From the NCBI GenBank assembly GCA_026708545.1, contig JAPOUT010000098.1:1-51606 (forward strand): a stretch of DNA of 51,606 bases, read 5' to 3'. Under the pieces are notes generated by a model, which was not told where the DNA came from, did no database searches, and saw nothing but the letters and a program-made list of their open reading frames with translations. How positions within the stretch are numbered: position 1 is the first letter of the stretch; each line of letters begins with the position of its first letter. Source of the DNA: Hyphomicrobiales bacterium (lineage in GTDB: Bacteria; Pseudomonadota; Alphaproteobacteria; JAPOUT01). Below, piece after piece: positions 37,407-46,624 of the stretch. A program made the position numbers and the translations under genes.

Positions 37407-38333
37407 ATGAAAAAACTCATGATGTTTGCTGTCGCTTTTGCGATGTCAATCGGCGTTGCTTACGCCTCCAACCACCAGGCCAATATTGTTGTTGTGACCC
37501 ACGGTTCCGACACCGATGCCTTCTGGGGGGTTGTCCGCAACGCGGTCAAGGCTGCCGCGGAAGACACGGGTGCTGATGTCCAGTACCGCAATCCGCCGAC
37601 GGGCGACCTCAACGAAATGGCTTCCCTGATCGAAGCCGCCATCGCCCAGAACCCCGACGGTCTGGTTGTTTCCATTCCCGACCCCGACATTCTTAGCGCC
37701 CCCATCAGGGCGGCGGTGGATGCGGGCATCCCTGTCATCTCGATGAACTCCGGTTCCGGTGTATCCAAGGAGCTCGGCGCCATCATGCATGTCGGCCAGC
37801 CCGAGTACGATGCCGGCAGAGGCGGCGGTGAAAGAACCAAAGGCCTCGGCGGCTCCAACGGTGTCTGCTTCAACCACGAACCGTTCAACACCGCCCTCCT
37901 CGACCGTTGCCAGGGATTTGCCGACGGCCTGGGCGAAGAGTTGAACATGGTCGAGGTGTCGCAGGACTTTGACGACATCAAGAACACCGTCATTGCCTAC
38001 ATGACTTCAAACCCGAACACCGGCGCCATCATGGCCGTCGGCCCCACGGGTTGCGACCCGACGATTGCCGCCCTTGAGGAAATGGGAAGGGCCGGCGACG
38101 TCGTCTTCGGCTGCTTCGACCTCGGTCCCGCAATCGTTGACGGCATCATCAACGGCACGGTGCAGTACGCGATCGACCAGCAGCAGTTCCTGCAGGGCTA
38201 CATCCCTGTTGTTGTTCTGCACCTGAACCACCGCAACGGCACGTTGCCGGGCAACTCAATTAACTCCGGCCCGGGTTTCGTCACCAAGGCCAATATTGAG
38301 CAGGTGAAGAAGCTGGCCGGCGTTGAGCGCTAA
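37407..38333 (+). CDS. Sugar ABC transporter substrate-binding protein (CUT2, probable inositol)
   Basis: 308 aa periplasmic binding protein. A signal peptide is at 1-20 (MKKLMMFAVAFAMSIGVAYA). The type I fold has IVVVTHGSDTDAFWGVVRNAV at the start, and aromatic and charged residues typical of CUT2 binding sites. It resembles FrcB/IbpA-type proteins. Its place at the head of an inositol catabolic operon suggests inositol as ligand, though this is inference. The permease and ATPase follow. Confidence 0.88.
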   Translation: MKKLMMFAVAFAMSIGVAYASNHQANIVVVTHGSDTDAFWGVVRNAVKAAAEDTGADVQYRNPPTGDLNEMASLIEAAIAQNPDGLVVSIPDPDILSAPIRAAVDAGIPVISMNSGSGVSKELGAIMHVGQPEYDAGRGGGERTKGLGGSNGVCFNHEPFNTALLDRCQGFADGLGEELNMVEVSQDFDDIKNTVIAYMTSNPNTGAIMAVGPTGCDPTIAALEEMGRAGDVVFGCFDLGPAIVDGIINGTVQYAIDQQQFLQGYIPVVVLHLNHRNGTLPGNSINSGPGFVTKANIEQVKKLAGVER

Positions 38334-38406
38334 TCCGGCAAACTGAATCGGTAGGCGGGCAGGACCATCCTGCCCGCCGCCCGGTGCGTTCTCCGGTAAA
38401 ATTACC

Positions 38407-39468
38407 ATGGCAAGCAACGACGAAAGACTGAGGCAGGTCAGCCTCGCCAGGGACATTGTCTCAAGGCCGGAACTTGGCTCCGTTTTCGGGCTGATTATTA
38501 TCGTCTTAACCTTCATGTCCCTGACCAGCATCAGCGGCACGTTTTCCGCTATGTGGACAAATCCGATCGGCATTCAGGCATGGGTTGAACTGGCGGCGTT
38601 TGTCGGCATCCTCGCCATCGGCGCGGCATTGCTGATGATTGTCGGCGAGTTCGATCTCAGCATGGGGGCGAATATCGCCCTTGCCGGACACTCCTTCGCC
38701 CTCCTCCTGATTTTCGGCGTTCCCGTCGTTCCGGCGATTTTCATCACTTTCTGCGAACTGGCCCTGCTCGGCTTGATCATAGGAACGATTGTTGTCAGAA
38801 CCGGCCTGCCGAGTTTTATCGTCACGCTCGGTTTTTGGTTTGCCAGCCGCGGGCTTGCCGTTTTCCTGAGTCAAACGCTGGTCAACCAGTCGCGCCTTTC
38901 CGTTACGGAGCAACTGAAACCCCCGGCAGGCGGCGGCGAAGACCCGTCGCTCATTGATAATATTTTTGCTTTTGACCGGGCTTTCGGCCTGCCGTTTGAC
39001 GCCGAGGTGTATTACTTCGCCATCCTCGTCGTGATCATGGCGTTGATGCTGCACAAAACAAGATACGGCAACTGGATTTATGCGGCGGGGGGCGACCCGC
39101 AGGCGGCCCGCGCCGTCGGTGTGCCTGTCAACCGCGTCAAGATCAGCCTATTCATGCTTTCCGCCTGCCTGGCCTGTCTGCTCGGCATACTGACGGTGAT
39201 GACCTCCGGCGCGTCCGACCCGAAGGCCGGCGACTTCCGCGAACTCCACGCCATTGCCGCGGCGGTGATCGGCGGCTGCGCATTGACCGGCGGCTATGGT
39301 TCCGTGGTCGGGGCGGTGCTCGGCGCGTTCATCTTCGCCATTGCCAGCCGCGGAATTAATTTCGTGCCGTTCATTGACAACAACCTGTTCCGCGTCATGC
39401 TCGGGCTTCTCGTTCTTGGCGCGGCGCTGCTGAACCAGTTCCTGCGCAACCGCGTGTTGAAAACATGA
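38407..39468 (+). CDS. CUT2-type sugar ABC transporter permease
   Basis: 353 aa inner-membrane protein with about ten helices. Typical features are AAFVGILAIGAALLMIVGEFDLS near the N-terminus, and the coupling-helix segment AAGGDPQAARAVGVPVNRVK near 220-240. The dimer-forming permease would be paired with the ATPase whose ATG overlaps its stop (ATGA). It has an N-terminal cytoplasmic extension of about 30 residues. Substrate predicted as inositol from context. Confidence 0.9.
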   Translation: MASNDERLRQVSLARDIVSRPELGSVFGLIIIVLTFMSLTSISGTFSAMWTNPIGIQAWVELAAFVGILAIGAALLMIVGEFDLSMGANIALAGHSFALLLIFGVPVVPAIFITFCELALLGLIIGTIVVRTGLPSFIVTLGFWFASRGLAVFLSQTLVNQSRLSVTEQLKPPAGGGEDPSLIDNIFAFDRAFGLPFDAEVYYFAILVVIMALMLHKTRYGNWIYAAGGDPQAARAVGVPVNRVKISLFMLSACLACLLGILTVMTSGASDPKAGDFRELHAIAAAVIGGCALTGGYGSVVGAVLGAFIFAIASRGINFVPFIDNNLFRVMLGLLVLGAALLNQFLRNRVLKT

Positions 39469-40226
39469 CGCCGACAATCCAATTAAAAGGCGTTTCCAAG
39501 TTTTTCGGCAACATTATCGCCTTGAAGGATATTTCTTTTGAGGCTCGAAAGGGCCAGGTGACTGCGCTTCTGGGTGACAACGGAGCCGGCAAGTCGACCT
39601 TGATCAAATGCCTTTCCGGGGTGCATACCCCCGACGAAGGCGCCATTTTGATTGAGGGCGAGCCGGTGCGCTTCAGATCGCCCCGGGATGCCGCCGCCGC
39701 CGGGATTGGCACCGTTTATCAGGACCTCGCCCTGCAGCCGCTGATGAGCGTCTCGCGCAATTTTTTTCTCGGACGCGAGGTCAGCAAGGGCATGTTCCTC
39801 GACATGGACACGATGAACGAGGTCACCCGCACGGAAATGGGCAAACTCGGCATTGACGTTGCCGATCCCGAACAGCCGATCGGCACCATGTCGGGCGGCC
39901 AGCGGCAGACGCTTGCCATTGCAAGGGCGATTTATTTCGGCGCCAAAGTGCTGATTCTCGACGAGCCGACTTCCGCCCTGGGGCAGAAGCAGCAACTTGA
40001 AGTGCTTAGGACGGTGAACCAGGTGCGCGACCGCAGCGATATTGCGATCATCTTTATTACCCATAACGATTTGCATGCCAAACTGATTGGCGACCGTTTC
40101 ACTTTCCTCAATCGCGGACGTATCCTCGCCGACGGCGAGCGCACTGAAATTGATACGGACAATCTGCGCAACCTGATGGCGGGAGGAGTCGAACTAGCGG
40201 AACTTGAAACCGAGTTCAAGCAATAA
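39465..40226 (+). CDS. CUT2-type sugar ABC transporter ATPase (single domain)
   Basis: 253 aa with one complete nucleotide-binding domain: Walker A GDNGAGKST near 37-45, signature MSGGQRQTLAIARAI near 144, Walker B VLILDEPTSALG near 161, and the H-loop in IFITHNDLH. Many CUT2 ATPases are fused tandem domains of about 500 aa; here only one is present, as in FrcA, so a homodimer is expected. Its end overlaps the possible upstream starts of the RpiR regulator. Confidence 0.92.
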   Translation: MTPTIQLKGVSKFFGNIIALKDISFEARKGQVTALLGDNGAGKSTLIKCLSGVHTPDEGAILIEGEPVRFRSPRDAAAAGIGTVYQDLALQPLMSVSRNFFLGREVSKGMFLDMDTMNEVTRTEMGKLGIDVADPEQPIGTMSGGQRQTLAIARAIYFGAKVLILDEPTSALGQKQQLEVLRTVNQVRDRSDIAIIFITHNDLHAKLIGDRFTFLNRGRILADGERTEIDTDNLRNLMAGGVELAELETEFKQ

Positions 40227-40254
40227 AACGTTAGTGCGGCGGAACCATTCGGCG

Positions 40255-41097
40255 GTGAATGACAAAGAGCAATTAAGGCCTTCGAAAAGAAATTTGACCA
40301 ACTTCCTGGCCGAAGTGCGCGGCTCTTACGACAGCCTGCCGCGCAAACTCCGAAAGCTGGCCGCTTTCAGTTTTGACCACCCCGACAATATGGCGCTTGA
40401 TTCAATTACCGAACTGGCGCGGCGCATGGACTCCCATCCGTCGGCCCTGGTTCGTTACGCCCAGCATTTCGGCTTCAGCGGCTTTAGCGAATTACAAGGA
40501 CTTTACCGCGAGCATATCCGCAACAACCCGCTCGGTTACGGACTGCGGCCCGACAACAGCGACCACGCCGGCACGACGGACATGCTAAATGCCATCAACC
40601 GGTCGGCAACCCGGTCAACCATGAATCTCGAAGAGACGGTCGGCGGCAAGACCTTGACCGAAGCCATCGAGTTGATTGCCAAAGCACGAACAATCTGGCT
40701 CGTCGGTGCCGGCCGCACCATGGCGGTGCAGTCTTACTTCAACTACCTCTTCACCGGCCTCGGCATGGTCAATCATTCGGTCGGACAGAATCTCGACCAG
40801 ATCGATCGTTATGTCCGATTGATGGCAACCGACGATGTCGTCATTGCCACCAGCTTCCACCCCTACACCCAGGCCACCGTCAAGACGGTCGCCAAGGCAT
40901 GCAAGGAAGGCATCCCTTGCATCTGTCTTACCGATACCAATGTCGGCCCGGTTCACGGGGCGGTCAATTTGATTTACAGCGAGGATCAATTTTCCGGCTT
41001 CCGCTCGATTTCCGCGACCATGAACCTTGCGCTTTTTCTGGCCATTCAAGCAGGCAAACTGCGTCGTGAGAACACCCCTGCAAAAAGAAGGAAGTGA
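40255..41097 (+). CDS. iolR: RpiR/MurR-family regulator, probable inositol repressor
   Basis: 280 aa from GTG 40255; a longer frame starts at TTG 40204 inside the ATPase gene. The N-terminal HTH_6 domain (about 15-90) includes LTNFLAEVRGSYDSLPRK and DSITELARRMDSHPSALVRYAQHFGFSGFSEL (parts). The C-terminal SIS domain (about 120-260) would bind a sugar phosphate or keto-inositol, with IWLVGAGRTMAVQSYF as its first loop. RpiR-type IolR represses inositol genes in rhizobia. The candidate operator at 37285-37302 fits this type. Confidence 0.8.
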   Translation: MNDKEQLRPSKRNLTNFLAEVRGSYDSLPRKLRKLAAFSFDHPDNMALDSITELARRMDSHPSALVRYAQHFGFSGFSELQGLYREHIRNNPLGYGLRPDNSDHAGTTDMLNAINRSATRSTMNLEETVGGKTLTEAIELIAKARTIWLVGAGRTMAVQSYFNYLFTGLGMVNHSVGQNLDQIDRYVRLMATDDVVIATSFHPYTQATVKTVAKACKEGIPCICLTDTNVGPVHGAVNLIYSEDQFSGFRSISATMNLALFLAIQAGKLRRENTPAKRRK

Positions 41098-41103
41098 GTC
41101 GCC

Positions 41104-43011
41104 GTGTCTGCAAGTGATCCGCTTCTTGATGTTATCTGTATCGGCCGGTCTTCCGTTGATCTCTACGGCAAGCAGGTCGGCGGACGGCTGGAGGACATGT
41201 CGAGTTTCAACAAATACATCGGCGGCAGTCCCACCAATATCAGCATCGGCTGCGCCCGCCTGGGACTCAAGTCGGCCCTCGTTACGCGGGTGGGGAACGA
41301 AGCCATGGGCCGGTTCATATCCGAAACCCTTTCCCGCGAAGGCGTCGATACTTCTTTTGTCATCACCGACCCCGAGAGGCTGACGGCGCTCGTCCTGCTT
41401 GGCATCAGGAGTGAAAACCAGTTTCCGCTGATATTCTATCGTGAAAATTGCGCCGATATGGCGCTCTGCAAAGAAGACATGGACGCCGGTTTTATCGCCT
41501 CGGCCCGGGCGGTGCTTGTCACCGGCACGCATTTCAGCACGCGGCAGGTCGCCGAAGCGAGTTTCGAGGCGATAGCGCTCGCCAAAAAAGCAAAACGCAA
41601 GGTCGCGTTTGACATTGATTACCGGCCGAACCTGTGGGCGCTCGGCGGCCATGACGACGGTGAAAGCCGCTTTGCCGAAAGTGCCAGGGTGTCGTCGCAT
41701 CTGCGCGAGATTCTGCCGCATTGCGATTTGATTGTCGGCACCGAAGAAGAATGGAAAATCGCCGGCGGCAACACCGATACAATCTCGGCAATCAAATCGG
41801 CGCGGCAGGTTACCGACGCGGTGATTGTCTGCAAGCGCGGCGCACAGGGATGCATCGTCTTCGATGGTGACGTGACCGGATGGCAGGACGGCATTTCAAC
41901 ACCGGTGCGGGAGATTGAAGTGTTTAACGTTCTCGGCGCCGGTGACGGATTCATGTCGGGTTTTCTTTCCGGCTGGCTGCGCGGCGAGCCGCTGTCCGAA
42001 TGCGCCCGTTACGCCAACATATGCGGGGCGCTCGCCGTATCCCGCCACGGTTGTGCGCCCGCCTATCCGTCACAGCGTGAATTGCGCCACATGATCGAGA
42101 CCGGAAGCAGGCATTTCGCCCTGCGCAAGGATGCAAAGCTTGAGCAAATCCACCATGCCACCACCCGCCGCAAGCGGTACGACTCGCTTGCGGCCTTTGC
42201 ATTTGACCATCGCAAGCAGTTTCTCGAGATTGCCGAAAAACACGGACGCGACGCCGAAGCGGTCGGCCGCTTCAAGCAAATTGCCCTTGAAGCGGTTGCA
42301 TCCATGGAAGAAGGCAATCTTGGCATCCTTGTTGACGACAGTCTCGGGCGCGACGCCCTCCATGCCGCATCCGAGCATGATATCTGGATAGGCAGGCCGA
42401 TAGAACAGTCGGGAATTTTCCCCCTCGCATTGGAAGAGGGACCCGACCTTGGCAGCAGGCTGGCCGAATGGCCCGCCAATCATTGCGTCAAGGTGCTCGC
42501 CCCTCTCCGCCTTGACGACAGCGAGCAAATAATCCGGCATCACGAAGAGACGTTGATGCGGCTTGCCGACGCCTGCCGGAACACCGGCCACGAGTTCCTG
42601 CTTGAAATCATCAACGGCCGGCAGGACGGTAAACCCGCAGACCCGGAACAGATCCTCGCGCTTTTGGAACGGCTTTATGAAATTGGAATTTATCCGGATT
42701 GGTGGAAACTCGAACCCGTCAATGACGCCGCCTTCTGGCAAAAGGCGGGAACGATAACAAGGATGCACGACCCGGACATTCAGGGTATAATCGTCCTCGG
42801 CAAGGCGATGGCCAGCGAGCATCTTTACGATGTCTTCGAGGCGGCACGATCGGAAGAAACGGTGCGGGGTTTTGCTATTGGACGCACTATTTTCAATACG
42901 CCCGCGGAAGAATGGTGTGCGGGCGGAATTGACGACGGTGCAGCAAAACAAATGATGGCCGACAATTTCCGTGCGCTGATTGCCGCATGGCACCGGGCCG
43001 GAGGTACATGA
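41104..43011 (+). CDS. iolC: 5-dehydro-2-deoxygluconokinase fused to a DUF2090 aldolase-like domain (IolC)
   Basis: 635 aa. Residues about 5-320 form a PfkB kinase that phosphorylates 5-dehydro-2-deoxygluconate; it has the substrate motif YIGGSPTNISIGCARLG (near 40) and the catalytic NVLGAGDGFMSGF (near 280). Residues about 330-630 are the DUF2090 domain (FAFDHRKQFLEIAE, then LEIINGRQD and WWKLEP), a barrel related to sugar-phosphate aldolases. This fusion is common in alphaproteobacterial iol clusters. Start GTG 41104. It follows the regulator by six bases. Confidence 0.92.
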   Translation: MSASDPLLDVICIGRSSVDLYGKQVGGRLEDMSSFNKYIGGSPTNISIGCARLGLKSALVTRVGNEAMGRFISETLSREGVDTSFVITDPERLTALVLLGIRSENQFPLIFYRENCADMALCKEDMDAGFIASARAVLVTGTHFSTRQVAEASFEAIALAKKAKRKVAFDIDYRPNLWALGGHDDGESRFAESARVSSHLREILPHCDLIVGTEEEWKIAGGNTDTISAIKSARQVTDAVIVCKRGAQGCIVFDGDVTGWQDGISTPVREIEVFNVLGAGDGFMSGFLSGWLRGEPLSECARYANICGALAVSRHGCAPAYPSQRELRHMIETGSRHFALRKDAKLEQIHHATTRRKRYDSLAAFAFDHRKQFLEIAEKHGRDAEAVGRFKQIALEAVASMEEGNLGILVDDSLGRDALHAASEHDIWIGRPIEQSGIFPLALEEGPDLGSRLAEWPANHCVKVLAPLRLDDSEQIIRHHEETLMRLADACRNTGHEFLLEIINGRQDGKPADPEQILALLERLYEIGIYPDWWKLEPVNDAAFWQKAGTITRMHDPDIQGIIVLGKAMASEHLYDVFEAARSEETVRGFAIGRTIFNTPAEEWCAGGIDDGAAKQMMADNFRALIAAWHRAGGT

Positions 43012-43024
43012 AGGAGAAACGGAC

Positions 43025-44866
43025 GTGGCAACTCTTCGATTGACTATGGCGCAAGCGCTTGTCCGCTGGATGACGGCGCAGCGCATCGAACAATTTGACG
43101 GCGGTGCCGAACCCGCTTTCGCCGGTGTCTGGGCGATTTTCGGCCATGGCAACGTCGCGGGTCTCGGCGAAGCCCTCTATGGCGCGAAGGACGCCCTGCC
43201 GACCTTTCGTGGCCATAACGAACAAGGCATGACGCATAGCGCGATTGCCTATGCCAAACAGAAGCAGCGCCGCCGCATGATGGCGGTGACGACCTCAATC
43301 GGGCCGGGGGCGGCCAATCTTGTAACCGCCGCGGCGCTGGGCCATGTCAACCGCCTGCCCGTCTTGTTGCTGCCCGGAGATGTCTTCGCCAACCGTCGGC
43401 CCGACCCGGTCCTCCAGCAGGTGGAATCCTTTGCGGACGGACTTGTTTCCGTAAACGACTGCCTGCGACCCGTAAGCCGCTATTTTGACCGTATCGGCCG
43501 CCCCGAACAATTGCTCCAGGCGCTGCCCAAGGCAATGTCGGTATTGACCGATCCCGGCGAATGCGGACCGGTGACACTGGCGCTGTGCCAGGATGTGCAG
43601 GCGGAGGCATGGGATTTCCCCGCTTCCTTTTTTGATGAGCGCGTATGGCACATCCGCCGAATCGAACCGGATGCGGATGAACTTGCGCGCGCGGTCGAAA
43701 AACTTTCGGCGGCGAAGAGACCGTTAATCATCGCCGGGGGCGGCGTGCGTTATGCCGGAGCAAGCCGGGACCTTTCGGATTTCGCCGAGAAGACGGGCGT
43801 TCCCGTCGCCTTGACGCAAGCCGGGAAATCCGCGCTCGTCGATGGCGCCGAAATGAACGTCGGCTCGCTCGGCGTCACCGGCTCGTCCGCGGCAAACGAT
43901 CTTGCCCAAAAAGCCGATCTGGTGCTGGCGCTCGGAAGCCGCTTGCAGGATTTCACCACCGGGTCAAACGGACTCATCAAGGGACAGGTTGTCAGCATCA
44001 ATGTGCAGCCTCATGACCTCGCCAAGCACAATGCCACGCCGTTGATGGCCGATGCAAAAAAAGCGATACGCGCGATTGCCCAAGCCATGGGCGGCTACGC
44101 CACTGCCGACGCCTATCGGAAAGAAATCGCGGCCCTCAAGGCGGAATGGACGAAGGCGCGCGACGCTGTCACCAAAGCGCCCGCCGACACCAACACCCTG
44201 CCCTCGGACAGCCAGGTGATCGGCGCCGTCAACAGGGCGGCAACACCGGAGACAATTGCCATCGGCGCGGCGGGTTCAATGCCGGGCGAACTGCATAAAT
44301 TATGGCACGTCGATACGGTTGACGGCTATCACATGGAATACGGATTTTCCTGCATGGGTTACGAAGTGGCCGCCGGGATAGGCGTTGACATGGCGGCGCC
44401 GGAAAGGCCGAATGTCGTCTTTGCGGGAGACGGGTCCTATTTGATGCTTAATGCAGAATTGGCGACGGCGGTGATGATGGGAACGAATATGACATTAATC
44501 CTTACCGACAACCGCGGCTTTGGCTGCATCAATCGCTTGCAGGCGGCAACGGGCGGAGCGGCGTTTAACAATCTGTTTTCGGATTCGGTTCATGAAACCC
44601 TGCCGGAAATAGATTTCGTCGCCCATGCCGCCGCCATGGGAGCGCGGGCCGCCAAGGCGGAATCAATCGCGGAATTGGAACAAATGGCGGGCGAAGCTAT
44701 CAGGCGCAAAGGAGTTGATGTTATTGTTATCGACACCGACCCCGGCCCTTCGACCGAAGCGGGCGGAACATGGTGGGATGTTGCCGTGCCGGAAGTATCC
44801 GACCGGAAAGAAGTCACCGCCGCCTTTCAGAATTATTTGAAAGGCAAGGCGGGGCGGGACAGTTAG
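43025..44866 (+). CDS. iolD: 3D-(3,5/4)-trihydroxycyclohexane-1,2-dione hydrolase (IolD)
   Basis: Thiamine-diphosphate enzyme that opens the inositol ring to 5-deoxyglucuronate; 613 aa. GTG 43025 with AAGGAG eight or nine bases upstream is preferred over in-frame ATG 42980, which lies inside iolC. The catalytic Glu region is near 80 (GHNEQGMTHSAIAYAKQ). The ThDP motif GDGSYLMLNAELATAVMM ... TDNRGFGCIN is near 470-505. A central nucleotide-like domain lies between. It is preceded by iolC and followed by iolB with a good AGGAG. Confidence 0.95.
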   Translation: MATLRLTMAQALVRWMTAQRIEQFDGGAEPAFAGVWAIFGHGNVAGLGEALYGAKDALPTFRGHNEQGMTHSAIAYAKQKQRRRMMAVTTSIGPGAANLVTAAALGHVNRLPVLLLPGDVFANRRPDPVLQQVESFADGLVSVNDCLRPVSRYFDRIGRPEQLLQALPKAMSVLTDPGECGPVTLALCQDVQAEAWDFPASFFDERVWHIRRIEPDADELARAVEKLSAAKRPLIIAGGGVRYAGASRDLSDFAEKTGVPVALTQAGKSALVDGAEMNVGSLGVTGSSAANDLAQKADLVLALGSRLQDFTTGSNGLIKGQVVSINVQPHDLAKHNATPLMADAKKAIRAIAQAMGGYATADAYRKEIAALKAEWTKARDAVTKAPADTNTLPSDSQVIGAVNRAATPETIAIGAAGSMPGELHKLWHVDTVDGYHMEYGFSCMGYEVAAGIGVDMAAPERPNVVFAGDGSYLMLNAELATAVMMGTNMTLILTDNRGFGCINRLQAATGGAAFNNLFSDSVHETLPEIDFVAHAAAMGARAAKAESIAELEQMAGEAIRRKGVDVIVIDTDPGPSTEAGGTWWDVAVPEVSDRKEVTAAFQNYLKGKAGRDS

Positions 44867-44893
44867 AGAATAAACAATACAGGAGTTAAGAAC

Positions 44894-45694
44894 ATGACCG
44901 ATCTTTTAGTCAAACCTGCGAAAAACGGCAACGGCGTTGTTCATGACATAACGCCGCAGTCGGCGAAATGGTCTTATGTCGGCTTCGGCGTCCACGACGT
45001 TAAATCCGGCGAAACCCTCCGTGTTGACGGCACGGATGATGAAGTCTGCCTCGTCCTGCTTTCGGGAGACGCGCGGATTACAGCGAGCGATCTCGACACA
45101 GGCATGCTAAAAGGGCGGCGTAGCGTTTTCGATAAAATTCAACCCCATGCCGTCTATGTGCCGATGAAAACGGGCTGGCAGGTTGAAGCGGGAAGCGATG
45201 TTGAACTCGCAATATCCCGCGCCCCGGGAATTGACGGCAAGCATCCGCCGAGACTTATCGATCCGGAAAAAATGTCTCTTGAAACGAGAGGCGAAGGCAC
45301 CAATACCCGTTATGTGCGCAACATCCTGCCCGAAAGCGAGCCGGCCGACAGCCTCTTGGTGGTCGAAGTGATAACTCCCGCAGGCAACTGGTCGTCTTAC
45401 CCGCCGCACAAGCACGACACGGACGATCTGCCTGGAGAATCCTATCTTGAGGAAACCTATTACCACCGCATCAATCCCGGACAGGGATACGTCCTGCATC
45501 GTGTCTACGATGACAGCCGGGATCTGGATGAAACGATGGCGGCGGAAGATCGCTCGGTTGTGCTGGTGCCGCGCGGCTATCATCCGGTGGGCGTGCCGCA
45601 TGGTTATGAAAGCTATTATCTTAATACCATGGCCGGGCCGAAGCGCATCTGGCGGTTCAAGAACGATCCAAACCATGAATGGATGCTCGGCTAG
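44894..45694 (+). CDS. iolB: 5-deoxyglucuronate isomerase (IolB), first copy
   Basis: Isomerises 5-deoxyglucuronate to 5-dehydro-2-deoxygluconate; 266 aa bicupin. The metal-binding cluster is visible in the second cupin: SSYPPHKHDTDDLPGESYLEE near 173-193 and RGYHPVGVPHGYESYYL near 232. AGGAG lies before the ATG. This copy looks like the standard IolB; a second, more divergent IolB is at 47.6 kb. Confidence 0.94.
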   Translation: MTDLLVKPAKNGNGVVHDITPQSAKWSYVGFGVHDVKSGETLRVDGTDDEVCLVLLSGDARITASDLDTGMLKGRRSVFDKIQPHAVYVPMKTGWQVEAGSDVELAISRAPGIDGKHPPRLIDPEKMSLETRGEGTNTRYVRNILPESEPADSLLVVEVITPAGNWSSYPPHKHDTDDLPGESYLEETYYHRINPGQGYVLHRVYDDSRDLDETMAAEDRSVVLVPRGYHPVGVPHGYESYYLNTMAGPKRIWRFKNDPNHEWMLG

Positions 45695-45727
45695 AAGCGC
45701 TCTTTTGCAGAACAAAGGACCTGTTTC

Positions 45728-46624
45728 ATGAAGCTTCGCCTCGGCATGTCGCCGATTTCCTGGTCGAACGACGACCTTCCGCAGCTTGGCGGGGATACGC
45801 CGCTTGAGGTTTGCCTGCGGGAAACCCGTGAAGCCGGGTTTGTCGGCACCGAAACCGGAGGGAAATTTCCCAAACAGGCAGACGCCCTCGCATCGGTCCT
45901 TGCCGCGCATGATTTGGCGCTTGTTTCGGGCTGGTACAGCGGCACGCTGATCAACAACGACCTGGAATCCGAAAAGCGGAGAATCGCCGAACAACTGGCG
46001 TTGTTCAAGGAAGTCGGCGCATCGGTGATCGTCTACGGTGAGACTTTCAACACCGTGCAAAACCGCCGGGAAAAGCCGTTTTCCTCGAGGCCGAAACTGG
46101 CGGATTTTGATGTCGCCGCCTATGGCAGGCGGCTGACCGTGCTGGCCGAACATTGCGCCGAAGCCGGCATGCCGTTGACCTTCCATCACCATATGGGAAC
46201 AGCCGTCGAAACCGAACAAGAACTTGACGCGCTTATGAATGCCACGGGGGAAGCGGTCGGGCTGTTGCTCGATACCGGGCATCTGGTTTTTGCCGGAGGC
46301 GACAACGCCGCCGTCATCGCCAAGCACGGCAAGCGCATCAATCATTTTCATGCCAAAGACGTTCGTGCGGACATTCTCGCCGATGTCGATCGCCAAATGG
46401 ATTCCTTTCTCGATTGCGTTCTGCGCGGGGTTTTCACCGTCCCCGGCGACGGCATGATTGATTACGGCGCAATTATGAAACAGCTTTTTGATTGCGGTTA
46501 TGAAGGATGGTTAATCGTCGAAGCCGAGCAGGACCCGGCCAAGGCAAACCCGCTCGAATATGCGAAGATGGGTTATGCCGCGCTGAATGATGCATTGCAT
46601 GCGGCCGGATACAAGCTCGCCTGA
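45728..46624 (+). CDS. iolE: Inosose dehydratase (IolE)
   Basis: Dehydrates scyllo-inosose to 3D-trihydroxycyclohexane-1,2-dione; 298 aa xylose-isomerase-like TIM barrel. The N-terminus LGMSPISWSNDDLPQLGGDTP is typical of IolE. Metal ligands are in TFHHHMGTAVET (about 155), LLLDTGHLVFAGGD (about 180) and NHFHAKDVR (about 205). The TGA overlaps the next ATG as ATGA. Confidence 0.95.
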   Translation: MKLRLGMSPISWSNDDLPQLGGDTPLEVCLRETREAGFVGTETGGKFPKQADALASVLAAHDLALVSGWYSGTLINNDLESEKRRIAEQLALFKEVGASVIVYGETFNTVQNRREKPFSSRPKLADFDVAAYGRRLTVLAEHCAEAGMPLTFHHHMGTAVETEQELDALMNATGEAVGLLLDTGHLVFAGGDNAAVIAKHGKRINHFHAKDVRADILADVDRQMDSFLDCVLRGVFTVPGDGMIDYGAIMKQLFDCGYEGWLIVEAEQDPAKANPLEYAKMGYAALNDALHAAGYKLA

